64,000 nucleotides of DNA from Amycolatopsis suaedae (GCF_004214935.1 NZ_SFCC01000011.1:248001-312000); one strand, 5' to 3'. Positions 19,283 to 27,553 are shown, counted from the stretch's first letter. The notes: generated by a model from the sequence alone, not told the origin. Numbers and translations: made by a program.

Positions 19283-20205
19283 GCCGTTCGGCGCGGGTGA
19301 TCGTGGCGTCCAACCGGGCCGCGGAGGGGGTGTACCCCGACCGGACCGGGCCGATCATCGCCGAGTGGCTGGCCGAACGGTCCTTCGACGTGCCTGAGCC
19401 GATCGTGGTGCCCGACGGCGAGCCGGTGGCGCGGGCGTTGCGGGCGTGTCTGGCCGAGGACGTCCAGGTGGTCATCACGACGGGCGGCACCGGCGTGTCG
19501 CCGACCGATCGGACGCCGGAGGCCACCGCGCCGCTGCTGGACTACGAGCTGCCGGGCGTTGCGGACGCCGTGCGGGCGGCCGGGTTGCCTGCCGTGCCGA
19601 CGGCGGTGCTGTCGCGGGGGCTGGCCGGGGTGGCCGGGCGGACGCTGGTGGTGAACCTGCCGGGGTCGCGTGGTGGCGTCGCCGACGGCCTGGAGGTCCT
19701 CGACGGCCTGCTCGACCACGCGCTGGACCAGCTGCACGGCGGCGACCACGTGCCGGCCGCGCCGGAGGCGGGCGGGGTGCCCGCGCGGGTGGCGCTGGCG
19801 CAGGTGACCGAGGCCGAGCTGTCGGTGGAGGAGCACGCCGAGCTGGTCGGTGACCGGGCGGCGGGCGCCGTCGTGACGTTCGCCGGGGTGGTGCGGGACC
19901 ACGACGGCGGCAAGGGCGTGCGGGGCCTGTTCTACGAGGGGCACCCGAGCGCGGGCGAGGTGCTGGCCAGGGTGGTCGCCGAGGTTGCCGGGCGGGTGCA
20001 GGGCGTGCGGGCGGTCGCGGTGAGCCACCGGCTGGGCAAGCTGGAGATCGGCGACGTGGCGCTGGCCTGCGCCGTGGCCGGTGAGCACCGCAGGGAGGCG
20101 TTCGCGGCCTGCGCGGAGCTGGTCGACGAGGTCAAGGCCCGGCTGCCGGTGTGGAAGCACCAGAGCTTCGACGACGGCACCGACGAGTGGGTCAACTCCC
20201 CCTGA
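19279..20205 (+). CDS. Fused Mog/MogA molybdenum insertion domain and MoaE molybdopterin synthase large subunit
   Basis: 308 residues, two domains. Residues 1-160 are a MoCF/MogA-type adenylyl-transferase fold with the GGTGVSPTDRTPEAT signature near 74; residues about 172-305 are MoaE, with TFAGVVRDHDGG near 198, AVSHRLGKLEIGD near 250 and the C-terminal VWKHQSFDDGTDEWV. MoaE holds the MoaD-thiocarboxylate to make molybdopterin; Mog adenylates it for metal insertion. In M. tuberculosis the two are separate adjoining genes, so this is a fusion of neighbours. It sits in an operon with moaC. Confidence 0.93.
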   Translation: MSRSARVIVASNRAAEGVYPDRTGPIIAEWLAERSFDVPEPIVVPDGEPVARALRACLAEDVQVVITTGGTGVSPTDRTPEATAPLLDYELPGVADAVRAAGLPAVPTAVLSRGLAGVAGRTLVVNLPGSRGGVADGLEVLDGLLDHALDQLHGGDHVPAAPEAGGVPARVALAQVTEAELSVEEHAELVGDRAAGAVVTFAGVVRDHDGGKGVRGLFYEGHPSAGEVLARVVAEVAGRVQGVRAVAVSHRLGKLEIGDVALACAVAGEHRREAFAACAELVDEVKARLPVWKHQSFDDGTDEWVNSP

Positions 20206-20235
20206 CGCCGCGCGAGCCGCACGTTGCGTGCGCGG

Positions 20236-20267
20236 CCGACCAGCTTTAGCGGGCTAAAGCCGGTCGG
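20236..20267 (+). terminator. Hairpin after mog-moaE
   Basis: GCTTTAGC, two-base loop, GCTAAAGC, extended outward by CCGACC pairing with GGTCGG across one mismatch, giving a 15-pair stem 31 bases after the stop. No T-run follows, so it is a factor-dependent or mRNA-end hairpin at best. Confidence 0.6.
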
Positions 20268-20280
20268 GTCGGGGCGGGAG

Positions 20281-20371
20281 CGGTCAACTCGCGGGTCGGC
20301 AACGGTGGACTCGCGGGGCCGGAACGGTCAACTCGCGCGTGGGAACGTACGACTCGCGCGTGGGGCGGGTG
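20281..20371. repeat. 21-bp tandem repeat array A (about four units)
   Basis: Four diverged units of 21-22 bases, consensus near GGAACGGTCAACTCGCGCGTG, the last one reading GGAACGTACGACTCGCG. It lies between convergent mog-moaE and rpf. Related arrays lie at 31338 and 51841, also between convergent genes. Confidence 0.85.
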
Positions 20372-20382
20372 GGGGCACAGAC

Positions 20383-20423
20383 GAAAACAGGGCCCCACCG
20401 CCCGGGGGATGGCGGTGGGACCC
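20383..20423 (-). terminator. Rho-independent-type terminator of rpf
   Basis: On the minus strand, GGGTCCCACCGCC pairs with GGCGGTGGGGCCC across an eight-base loop, followed at once by TGTTTTCG. It lies 55 bases after the rpf stop. G+C-rich stem with a short T-run is the normal form in high-G+C genomes. Confidence 0.8.
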
Positions 20424-20477
20424 TGCAGGGCCGTGGACCGGCCGGCTCGGGGTCGGCCGGGACGTGACCCTTACGAA

Positions 20478-21104
20478 CTACTTGGTGGCGATCTTCTGAC
20501 CGACGACGATCAGGTTCGCGTCGGAGATGAAGTCCTTGTTCAGCTCGTGGAGCTTCTGCCAGCCACCCTCGACGTTCAGCTGCTTGGCGATCTTCGACAG
20601 CGTGTCGCCGGCGGCAACGGTGTAGTCGCCGTTCGGGTTGGACTTGGCGACACCCGCGACGACCGGAGCGCTCTGCTGAACCGGCTTGGTGCTCTTCTGC
20701 TTGGCCGGAGCCTTCTTGGCACCCTGGGTGTTCTTGCTCTTGTAGCTGGCGGACGAGCCGCCCTTCTTGCCACAGTGCGGCCACGGCGAGGTGCCACGGG
20801 CGGCGTACAGGCGCTCGGCGACGGCGATCTGCTCGGACTTGCTGGCCTGGTGCGGCAGGCCCTGGCCGCCGTACGCCTGCCAGGTCCGCTTGTCGAACTG
20901 CAGACCACCGTAGTAGCCGTTACCGGTGTTGATGCTCCAGTTGCCGGTGCTCTCGCAGTGCGCGATCGCGTCCCAGTTCGGCGACGCCGACGCGGGGGTC
21001 GCGGCGATGGCCAGCGGGGCGCCGACGGCGAGACCGCCGACGACGACGCGAGCGATGTGACGGGTGGCTGCGGAAGCCTTGCGGTGCTTGCCTCGGTAAG
21101 ACAT
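20478..21104 (-). CDS. rpf: Resuscitation-promoting factor (Rpf domain plus LysM)
   Basis: 208-residue secreted muralytic enzyme. Signal peptide about 1-40 (AxA-type end ASA), Rpf lysozyme/transglycosylase-like domain about 42-115 with catalytic Glu 51 in the HCESTGNWSINTGNGYYGGLQF region and the family cysteine near 111, a Lys/Ala/Pro linker, and a C-terminal LysM peptidoglycan-binding domain about 158-206. It cleaves peptidoglycan to allow regrowth from dormancy or spore germination. A c-di-AMP riboswitch and a CRP-like site precede it. It stands inside the moa cluster exactly as rpfA does in M. tuberculosis. Confidence 0.95.
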   Translation of the reverse strand: MSYRGKHRKASAATRHIARVVVGGLAVGAPLAIAATPASASPNWDAIAHCESTGNWSINTGNGYYGGLQFDKRTWQAYGGQGLPHQASKSEQIAVAERLYAARGTSPWPHCGKKGGSSASYKSKNTQGAKKAPAKQKSTKPVQQSAPVVAGVAKSNPNGDYTVAAGDTLSKIAKQLNVEGGWQKLHELNKDFISDANLIVVGQKIATK

Positions 21105-21139
21105 CAGTTACAGCTCTCACTTCCACGCCTGCGCGTGCA

Positions 21140-21335
21140 GCGCTGCGGGCGGGCTCGGGAAAGCCCGGCCGGTCGCGGACCGGCTGACCTGGCTGCCGCG
21201 GGGGCGGCTGCCGTGGTCCCCCTCGCCCCTGTCCAGAAGTTCTTTCGCTCGGGGTTGGTTCCGGGATCCCGTCGGACAGGGTTCGGCGTTCTGGAATCCC
21301 GGTCTTGCTCGTGGTCGGTCGGGGCCAACCGAAAA
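21140..21335 (-). promoter_or_regulatory. ydaO/yuaA-type c-di-AMP riboswitch in the rpf leader
   Basis: The rpf leader, read on the minus strand, carries the conserved blocks I associate with this class: GCCGAACCCTGTCC, then GGAACCAACCCCGAG, then GGACAGGGGCGAG with the following purine-rich GGGGGACCACGGCAGCC, then CCAGGTCAGCCGG and a terminal CCCGAGCCCG. CCCTGTCC pairs with GGACAGGG, giving a core helix. Actinobacterial rpf genes are known targets of this riboswitch, where ligand turns expression off. The boundaries are approximate, by eye. Confidence 0.85.
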
Positions 21336-21378
21336 GCGACGGTACGTAACGACGAACGTGATGGGAAATTATTCGAGG

Positions 21379-21394
21379 CGTGACCTACGTCACA
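21379..21394 (-). promoter_or_regulatory. CRP/Rv3676-like binding site upstream of rpf
   Basis: Read on the minus strand the site is TGTGACGTAGGTCACG, one base from TGTGA-N6-TCACA. CRP regulation of rpfA is established in M. tuberculosis. It lies about 275 bases before the rpf start and about 45 bases upstream of the riboswitch. An AT-rich stretch (AATAATTT) just downstream could be the -10 region, which would place the site close to or within the promoter, so activation or repression cannot be decided. Confidence 0.6.
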
Positions 21395-21560
21395 GTAACA
21401 GCACGCAACCTTTGGCGATGAGCATGTTTTCGCAGGTCAGACCACCGTTATCAGGCCGTTTCCTGCCCGAGATAAATCACTGATCGTGAGGTTTGGGTCA
21501 CGTGCTCTGCCTCCGAATGGACCGTTCGTGAACGTCGTCGAACCGGCTCCGAAACGCTGT

Positions 21561-21845
21561 TCAACCGCCCGCGAACGGCGGCAGCACGTCGAGTTCCGCG
21601 CCGTCCGGCAGCGGGTTGTCCACGTCCCGGACCGCTACGCCGTCCAGCAGGTAGCTGGAGACCTCCAGGACCTTCGGCAGCCCCTCCGGGTGCCGGTCCC
21701 GCAGCTCAGCCAGCGCGTCGGTCACCCTGGACCCGGCCGGCAGACTGAGCAGCTCGCTCTCCACCCCCGCGGCGGCCCGTGCGGAGGCGAAGAACCGCAC
21801 GTGCACCGTCGTCGCGTGCTGGCCCACCTCGGCAGACACGGACAT
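21561..21845 (-). CDS. moaD: Molybdopterin synthase small subunit MoaD
   Basis: 94-residue ubiquitin-like protein ending in the required Gly-Gly (PPFAGG) whose C-terminus becomes the thiocarboxylate sulfur donor. Beta-grasp elements HVRFFASARAAAGV and GAELDVLPPFAGG are clear. It joins the MoaE half of the 19279 product. Stop and start with moaA abut (moaA ends at 21846), so both are one transcript. Confidence 0.93.
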   Translation of the reverse strand: MSVSAEVGQHATTVHVRFFASARAAAGVESELLSLPAGSRVTDALAELRDRHPEGLPKVLEVSSYLLDGVAVRDVDNPLPDGAELDVLPPFAGG

Positions 21846-22901
21846 CTAGCCCCCGATCGCGCTCATCGGCCGGATCGGCTGCGCGAACCCGGCCTCGTTG
21901 ATCTCGTGCCCGGCAAGTTTGCCCCACATCGTGTCCCGCCACGCCCGCGCTATCTCCTCATCGCGCGCGCCCGCGCGCGCGAGCGCGCGTAGGTCGGTCT
22001 CGGAGTTGCTGAACAGGCAGGACCGCACCGCGCCGTCCGCGGTCAGCCTGGTGCGCTCACAGGCCGAGCAGAACGGCCGCGTGACCGACGCGATGACACC
22101 GACCTCGCCGGGCCCGCCGTCGACGGTCCACTTCTCGGCCGGCGCGCCGCCCCTGGGCTCATCGGAGACGGTGAGGGTGAACTCGGACCGCAGCAGGTCG
22201 AGGATCTCCCCGGCGGTCACCATCTCGTCGCGCCGCCAGCCGTGCTGGGCGTCCAGCGGCATCTGCTCGATGAACCGCAGGTGGTAGCCGTTGTCGAGGG
22301 CGAACCGCAGCAGCGTCACGGCCTCGTGTTCGTTGACGCCACGCAGCAGCACCGCGTTGATCTTCACCGGCTCCAGCCCAGCCGCCTTCGCGGCCGCGAG
22401 GCCCTCCAGTACGTGCCGCAGCCGGTCCCGGCGGGTGATCTGCCGGAACAGTTCCTCGTCCAATGTGTCCAGGGACACATTGATCCGGTCCAGGCCGGCG
22501 TCGACCAGCTCGGCCGCGCGGGCCGCCAGCCCGATGCCGTTGGTGGTCATTGACAGCCGGGGCCGCGGCCGCAGCGCCGCCATCCCGGCGACCAGGCCGG
22601 TCAAACCCTTGCGCATCAAGGGTTCGCCGCCGGTGAGCCGGATGTCGGTGATACCGAGCGACTCCACGGCGATCCGCATGAGCCGCAGCAGCTCGTCGTC
22701 GGTGAGCACCTGCGAGCTGGGCATCCAGTCGAGGCCCTCGGCGGGCATGCAGTACGTGCAGCGGAGATTGCACCGGTCGGTCAACGAGACCCGCAGGTCG
22801 GTGGCCACTCTGCCGAAGCTGTCAACCAGCGCGGGGGTGTCCGGGCGGGGCGAGGCCGGAACGCTGGCGACACGGGGGATCCCGAGGTTTACCGCCGTCA
22901 T
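21846..22901 (-). CDS. moaA: GTP 3',8-cyclase MoaA (radical SAM)
   Basis: 351 residues. N-terminal radical SAM cluster Cys 44-x3-Cys 48-x2-Cys 51 (CNLRCTYC), SAM GGEP motif at about 90-93, second 4Fe-4S site with CSACERTRL and a downstream cysteine, and the conserved C-terminal Gly-Gly (AIGG). It catalyses the first committed Moco step from GTP. The ATG at 22901 is preferred over 22904 because TAGGCT lies exactly seven bases before it, the leaderless arrangement. Confidence 0.95.
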   Translation of the reverse strand: MTAVNLGIPRVASVPASPRPDTPALVDSFGRVATDLRVSLTDRCNLRCTYCMPAEGLDWMPSSQVLTDDELLRLMRIAVESLGITDIRLTGGEPLMRKGLTGLVAGMAALRPRPRLSMTTNGIGLAARAAELVDAGLDRINVSLDTLDEELFRQITRRDRLRHVLEGLAAAKAAGLEPVKINAVLLRGVNEHEAVTLLRFALDNGYHLRFIEQMPLDAQHGWRRDEMVTAGEILDLLRSEFTLTVSDEPRGGAPAEKWTVDGGPGEVGVIASVTRPFCSACERTRLTADGAVRSCLFSNSETDLRALARAGARDEEIARAWRDTMWGKLAGHEINEAGFAQPIRPMSAIGG

Positions 22902-22908
22902 CATGTCC

Positions 22909-22933
22909 AGCCTAACCGGCGATCATACGATCG
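22909..22933. promoter_or_regulatory. moaA -10 box and dyad between moaA and the TOBE regulator
   Basis: AGCCTA (TAGGCT on the minus strand, 22909-22914) is the likely moaA -10. Next to it CGATC and GATCG separated by four bases form a dyad (22920-22933). The divergent regulator gene starts 37 bases further on with its own TAATCT box (22958-22963) seven bases before its ATG. The dyad is well placed to control both directions, perhaps by the neighbouring HTH-TOBE protein. Confidence 0.5.
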
Positions 22934-22970
22934 ATAGCTTTTCCGCATTCGCGGAGATAATCTGCCGGGC

Positions 22971-23363
22971 ATGCCGCAATTTCGGTTGTCAGAGGTGGCG
23001 AGGCTGACCGGTGTCAGCGACGACACCGTGCGCAGGTGGGTCCGGGCGGGCGAGCTGACCGCAAGCGAGGACGCCGCCGGGCGCAAGGTCGTCGACGGCG
23101 AGCAGCTCGCGGCGTTCGTCAAGGCGCAGCACGAGGCCCCGCCGGATCCGTCCGGAATCGGTCGTTCGGCCCGCAACCGGTTCGTCGGCCTGGTCACCTC
23201 GGTGCTGGCCGACCGGGTCATGGCGCAGGTCGAGATGCAGTGCGGGCCGCACCGGATCGTGTCGCTGATGAGCTCGGAAGCCGTCGACGAGCTGGGACTG
23301 CGCCCCGGCGTGCTGGCCGTCGCCGTCGTCAAGGCCACCCACGTCGTGGTGGAGACCCCATGA
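22971..23363 (+). CDS. HTH-TOBE molybdate-responsive regulator
   Basis: 130 residues. Residues 1-50 are an excisionase/MerR-type helix-turn-helix (RLSEVARLTGVSDDTVRRWVRAGEL). Residues about 63-128 are a TOBE/Mop oxyanion-binding domain (SARNRFVGLVTSVLADRVMAQVEMQCG to AVAVVKATHVVVE). The combination is a compact ModE analogue. It overlaps modA by four bases, so it probably senses molybdate and controls modABC and perhaps divergent moaA. Leaderless start after TAATCT. Confidence 0.88.
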   Translation: MPQFRLSEVARLTGVSDDTVRRWVRAGELTASEDAAGRKVVDGEQLAAFVKAQHEAPPDPSGIGRSARNRFVGLVTSVLADRVMAQVEMQCGPHRIVSLMSSEAVDELGLRPGVLAVAVVKATHVVVETP

Positions 23364-24079
23364 GGAAACTGCTGCTGGTCGCGTTGCTGGCGCTGACCGC
23401 GTGCTCGGGCCAGGCGGGGCACAGCACGCTGACCGTGTTCGCGGCGGCCTCGCTGACCGAGTCGTTCACCGCGCTGGAGAAGCGCTTCGAGGCCGAGCAC
23501 ACCGGCGTCGACGTCGTGTTCAGCTTCGCGGGTTCCTCGCAGCTGGCGCAGCAGATCAACGAGGGTGCCCGTGCCGACGTGTTCGCCTCGGCCGACGAGG
23601 CCAACATGAACAAGGTCACCGCCCACCTCGCCGGGCTACCCGCCGTCTTCGCCACCAACCAGCTCACCATCGCGGTGGCACCGGGCAACCCCAAGGGCAT
23701 CCGCGGTCTCGCCGACCTGGCCAGGCCGGGGCTGGCGGTGGTGGTGTGCGCACCGCAGGTCCCGTGTGGCGCGGCCACCCGCAAGGCCGCCGGGACCGCG
23801 TTGAAGCCGGTCAGCGAGGAGCAGGACGTCAAGGCGGTGCTGACCAAGGTGACGGCCGGCGAGGCCGACGCCGGGCTGGTCTACCGCACCGACGTGCGGT
23901 CCGCGGGCGAGAAGGTCACCGGGGTGGACTTCCCCGAGGCCGCCCAGGCGGTCAACCGGTACCCGATCGCCGCGCTGGCGGAGTCGGCGCAGGCCGAGGC
24001 GGCCCGGCAGTTCACCGAGTTCGTCCTCGGTCCCGCCGGCCGCGAGGAACTGACCAGGGTGGGCTTTGGCGCGCCATGA
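23360..24079 (+). CDS. modA: Molybdate ABC transporter substrate-binding lipoprotein ModA
   Basis: 239 residues. Lipoprotein signal with lipobox LTAC (Cys 15), then the ModA family opening LTVFAAASLTESFTALEKRFE and SFAGSSQLAQQINEGARADVFASAD, where the Ser and Ala backbone groups bind molybdate or tungstate. It is held on the outer face of the membrane and delivers oxyanion to ModBC. ATG start overlaps the regulator stop. Confidence 0.95.
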   Translation: MRKLLLVALLALTACSGQAGHSTLTVFAAASLTESFTALEKRFEAEHTGVDVVFSFAGSSQLAQQINEGARADVFASADEANMNKVTAHLAGLPAVFATNQLTIAVAPGNPKGIRGLADLARPGLAVVVCAPQVPCGAATRKAAGTALKPVSEEQDVKAVLTKVTAGEADAGLVYRTDVRSAGEKVTGVDFPEAAQAVNRYPIAALAESAQAEAARQFTEFVLGPAGREELTRVGFGAP

Positions 24080-24863
24080 CCCCGGCGGGATCCCCCGCCT
24101 GCTCTGGGTACCGGCGGCCTGCGCGCTGGCGCTCGTCGTGCTGCCGGTCGTCGGCCTGGTGCTGCGCACGGACCTCGCCCGCCTGCCGGAGCTGGTGGTC
24201 GCGCCCGCCGCGCTGAGCGCGCTGGAGCTGTCGCTGACGACGGCCGCGATGTCCACCGTCACCTGCGTGATCCTCGGCGTGCCACTGGCCGTCGTGCTGG
24301 CACGGGCGCGTGGCCGCGCGGTGCGGTTCCTGCGGGCGGTGGTGTTGCTGCCGCTGGTGCTGCCACCCGTCGTCGGCGGGCTCGCGCTGCTCTACCTGCT
24401 GGGCCGCAACGGCTTCCTCGGCTACGCGCTGGACGCCGCCACCGGCGTCCGGCTGCCGTTCACCACGGCGGCGGTGGTGATCGCCCAGACGTTCGTCGCC
24501 ATGCCGTTCCTGGTGGTCAGCCTGGAAGGCGCGCTGCGGTCGGCAGGTACCGGGTACGAACGGGTCGCCGCCACGCTCGGCGCCCGGCCGTGGACCGTCT
24601 TTCGCAGGGTGACGTTGCCGCTGCTGCTGCCCGCGCTCGGCTCCGGCGTCGTGCTCAGCTTCGCCAGGGCACTCGGCGAGTTCGGCGCGACCATCACGTT
24701 CGCCGGCAGCCTGCAGGGCGTCACCAGGACGCTGCCGCTGGAGGTCTACGCGCAGTCCGAGTCCGATGTGGACAGCGCGGTCGCGGTGGCGCTGCTGCTG
24801 GTCGTGGTGGCGATCCTGGTGATCGCGCTGGCCAGGCCGCGTGCGCTGGAGGGCGTGCGATGA
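24066..24863 (+). CDS. modB: Molybdate ABC transporter permease ModB
   Basis: 265 residues from a TTG that overlaps the end of modA by 14 bases; AGGGTGGG precedes it and no better in-frame start exists. About six membrane helices. The EAA loop is seen as GYERVAATLGARPWTVFRRVTLPL near residue 160, and the SFARALGEFGATITFAG segment near 200 is typical of ModB/CysT permeases. Forms the homodimeric channel. Overlaps modC by four bases. Confidence 0.94.
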   Translation: MARHDPGGIPRLLWVPAACALALVVLPVVGLVLRTDLARLPELVVAPAALSALELSLTTAAMSTVTCVILGVPLAVVLARARGRAVRFLRAVVLLPLVLPPVVGGLALLYLLGRNGFLGYALDAATGVRLPFTTAAVVIAQTFVAMPFLVVSLEGALRSAGTGYERVAATLGARPWTVFRRVTLPLLLPALGSGVVLSFARALGEFGATITFAGSLQGVTRTLPLEVYAQSESDVDSAVAVALLLVVVAILVIALARPRALEGVR

Positions 24864-25918
24864 CCGGCCTGACCGCGCGGTTGACCCTGTCCCGCGGGAC
24901 GTTCACCCTGGACGTCGACCTCTCCGTGCCAGCGGGAACGGTGCTGGCCGTGCTCGGCCCGAACGGCGCGGGCAAGTCCACCCTGCTCGACGGCCTGGTC
25001 GGCCTGCACCGGCCGGATCGCGGCGCCGTCGTGCTCGGCGGCCGGGACGTCACCGCCGTGCCGGTCCATTCGCGGCGTATCGCGTTGCTCGCCCAGGACG
25101 CGATGCTGTTCCCGCACCTGTCGGTGCTGGACAACGTGGCCTTCGCGCCCCGCTCGGCCGGGCTGGGCCGCGCGACGGCGCGGGACCGGGCGCGGCACTG
25201 GCTGTCCGAAGTGGATGCCGGGGCGCTCGCCGACCGCGGGCCGGCTCAGCTGTCCGGCGGGCAGGCGCAGCGGGTCGCGGTGGCCAGGGCGCTGGCCGGT
25301 GAGCCCGAGCTGCTGCTGCTCGACGAGCCGCTGGCCGCGTTGGACGTCGACGCCGCACGTGCGGTGCGCGGCCTGCTGCGCAGGGTGATCCGCGCCGAGG
25401 ACCGGTGCACGGTCCTGGTCACGCACGACCCGCTCGACGCACTCACCCTGGCCGATCACGTTGTCGTGCTCGACGCGGGCCGCGTTGTCGAACGGGGCCC
25501 GGTACGCGACGTGCTCGCCGCACCACGCACAGCGTTCACCGCGCGGATCGCCGGGCTGAACCTGGTGCCCGGCACGGTCACCGGCGCGGGCCTGCGTACC
25601 GGCGACGGCCAGGTGATCGCCGGGGTGGCCGCCGCCGACGCCGTCGCCGGGCAGGCCGGGGTCGCGGTGTTCCCGCCCAGCGCGGTCGCGGTGTTCCCGG
25701 CCGGTGATCCGCCGGGCGGCAGCCCGCGTAACACCGTCGCCGCCACGGTCGCCACCCTGGAACCACACGGACCGGTGATCCGGCTGCGTACCGCCGGGTC
25801 CGGCTGGGCGGCCGACCTGACCCCGGCCGCCGTCGCCGAGCTGGGCCTGGAGCCGGGGGTGCCGGTACGGCTGGCGGTCAAGGCCGCGGCTGTGACAGTT
25901 CACCCAGCGCTCGACTGA
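24860..25918 (+). CDS. modC: Molybdate ABC transporter ATP-binding protein ModC
   Basis: 352 residues. ABC ATPase about 1-230 with Walker A GPNGAGKST near 36, signature LSGGQAQRVA near 132 and Walker B ELLLLDEP near 152, H-switch TVLVTHD near 187. The C-terminal TOBE/Mop domain (about 285-350) could bind molybdate and inhibit transport, as in other ModC proteins. Last gene of the HTH-TOBE-modABC operon. No terminator was recognised in the 14 bases before the next gene. Confidence 0.95.
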   Translation: MTGLTARLTLSRGTFTLDVDLSVPAGTVLAVLGPNGAGKSTLLDGLVGLHRPDRGAVVLGGRDVTAVPVHSRRIALLAQDAMLFPHLSVLDNVAFAPRSAGLGRATARDRARHWLSEVDAGALADRGPAQLSGGQAQRVAVARALAGEPELLLLDEPLAALDVDAARAVRGLLRRVIRAEDRCTVLVTHDPLDALTLADHVVVLDAGRVVERGPVRDVLAAPRTAFTARIAGLNLVPGTVTGAGLRTGDGQVIAGVAAADAVAGQAGVAVFPPSAVAVFPAGDPPGGSPRNTVAATVATLEPHGPVIRLRTAGSGWAADLTPAAVAELGLEPGVPVRLAVKAAAVTVHPALD

Positions 25919-25932
25919 CTACGATCCTGACC

Positions 25933-26724
25933 ATGGAACCCCGGTGGAGTTACCTGACCGACATGGACGGCGTGCTCGTGCACGAGGAGCACCTGGTGCC
26001 CGGCGCCGACGAGTTCCTCGCCGAGCTGCGGGCCAACGACATCTCGTTCCTGGTACTGACCAACAACTCCATCTACACCCCGCGTGACCTGCGTGCCCGG
26101 CTGCTGCGGACCGGCCTGGACGTGCCGGAGACGTCCATCTGGACCTCGGCGATGGCCACGGCGAAGTTCCTGGCGTCGCAGCGGCCGGGCGGCTCGGCGT
26201 TCGTCATCGGCGAGGCGGGCCTGACCACGGCACTGCACGAGGCCGGTTACGTACTGACCGAGCGCGACCCGGACTACGTGGTGCTCGGCGAGACCAGGAC
26301 GTACAGCTTCAGTGCCATCACCAGGGCCATCCGGCTGATCGAGGCCGGGGCGAAGTTCATCGCCACCAACCCCGACGCCACCGGCCCCAGCCTGGAGGGG
26401 TCGCTGCCGGCGACCGGGTCGGTCGCGGCGCTGATCGAGCGGGCCACCGGCCGTCAGCCGTACTACGTGGGCAAGCCGAACCCGCTGATGATGCGGTCGG
26501 CACTGCGGTCGCTCGGCGCGCATTCGGAGAAGGCGCTGATGATCGGCGACCGCATGGACACCGACATCCACTCCGGCATCGAGGCCGGACTGCAGACCAT
26601 CCTCGTGCTCACCGGCATCTCGACCAGGGAATCGGCCGAGCTGTACCCGTACCGGCCCACCCGCGTGATCGATTCGGTCGCCGAGCTCATCGGCCACACG
26701 AAGGATCCCTTCCCGTCCGGGTGA
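25933..26724 (+). CDS. HAD-IIA family sugar-phosphate/nucleotide phosphatase (NagD-like)
   Basis: 263 residues. HAD motif I LTDMDGVLV (Asp 10, Asp 12), motif II LTNNS near 39, NagD-type alpha/beta cap, motif III lysine in VGKPNPLMM near 180 and motif IV MIGDRMDTDI near 205. Subfamily IIA enzymes dephosphorylate nucleotides or sugar phosphates; the exact substrate is not deducible. Leaderless start: TACGAT and seven bases before the ATG. Confidence 0.9.
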   Translation: MEPRWSYLTDMDGVLVHEEHLVPGADEFLAELRANDISFLVLTNNSIYTPRDLRARLLRTGLDVPETSIWTSAMATAKFLASQRPGGSAFVIGEAGLTTALHEAGYVLTERDPDYVVLGETRTYSFSAITRAIRLIEAGAKFIATNPDATGPSLEGSLPATGSVAALIERATGRQPYYVGKPNPLMMRSALRSLGAHSEKALMIGDRMDTDIHSGIEAGLQTILVLTGISTRESAELYPYRPTRVIDSVAELIGHTKDPFPSG

Positions 26725-26749
26725 GCGGCGGTGGGCTTATGGTTTGCCG

Positions 26750-27553
26750 ATGGCACATCCCAGCTATGTGATCGGCGACATCCACGGGCATCTCGACGGG
26801 CTCGTGGCGGCGCTGCGTGACAAGGGGCTGGTCGACGCCGACGGCGACTGGGCCGGTGGTGAGGCCGTCGTGTGCTTCCTCGGCGACTTCGTCGACCGCG
26901 GCCCCGACGGCATAGGGGTCATCGACCTGGTGATGAAGCTGCAGCGGCAGGCGGCCGAGGCCGGCGGGGAGGTCCGCAGCCTGCTCGGCAACCACGAGAT
27001 CCTGCTGCTGGGCATGCACCGGTTCGGTGACACGGCGGTGGTTCCGGACGACGTCGCGCCACGCAGCTTCGCCAAGAGCTGGGAGCTCAACGGCGGCCAG
27101 CCGGAGGACCTGGCCGCGCTGACCGACGAGCACATCGAATGGCTGACCACCCGCCCGCTGGTCACGTTGCTGGCCGATCACCTGCTGCTGCACTCGGACG
27201 CCCTGACCTACCTGGACTGGGGCATGCAGATCGCCGACATCAACAAGACGGCGGGCGAGATCCTGGCGGGCGACGACCTCGCCGACTGGTGGGGCGTGTG
27301 GAGCCGGATGACCGTGCGGTACGCGTTCCGCGGGCCGAACGGCCCCGGCGTCGCCGAACTGCTGCTGGCCTGTCTGGGCGGGCAGCGGATCGTCCACGGG
27401 CACACGGTGATCGCCGATCAGCTCGGGATTCACCCGACGGAGATCGAGGACCCGCTGCTGTACGCGGGCGGCAAGGTGCTCGGCGTCGACGGTGGGTTGT
27501 TCGTCGGCGGGCCGTGCCTGATCGTCGAGCTGCCGTGGGAGCCGGAAGACTGA
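26750..27553 (+). CDS. Calcineurin-like metallophosphoesterase
   Basis: 267 residues. Metal-binding motifs in order: GDIHGH (about 8), GDFVDRGPD (about 46), GNHE (about 85) and VHGHT near 220, as in PrpE/ApaH-type serine/threonine or diadenosine polyphosphate phosphatases. The ATG at 26750 was chosen because TATGGT lies six bases upstream, giving a leaderless start; a TTG two codons earlier has no such support. Substrate unknown. Confidence 0.88.
   Translation: MAHPSYVIGDIHGHLDGLVAALRDKGLVDADGDWAGGEAVVCFLGDFVDRGPDGIGVIDLVMKLQRQAAEAGGEVRSLLGNHEILLLGMHRFGDTAVVPDDVAPRSFAKSWELNGGQPEDLAALTDEHIEWLTTRPLVTLLADHLLLHSDALTYLDWGMQIADINKTAGEILAGDDLADWWGVWSRMTVRYAFRGPNGPGVAELLLACLGGQRIVHGHTVIADQLGIHPTEIEDPLLYAGGKVLGVDGGLFVGGPCLIVELPWEPED

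Noticed and set aside
20281..20371. CRISPR-like 21-bp repeats
   Set aside because: Units abut with no spacers.
23360..25918. Sulfate or iron transporter
   Set aside because: ModA AAASL and SAGSSQ-type motifs, TOBE domains and moa neighbours point to molybdate.
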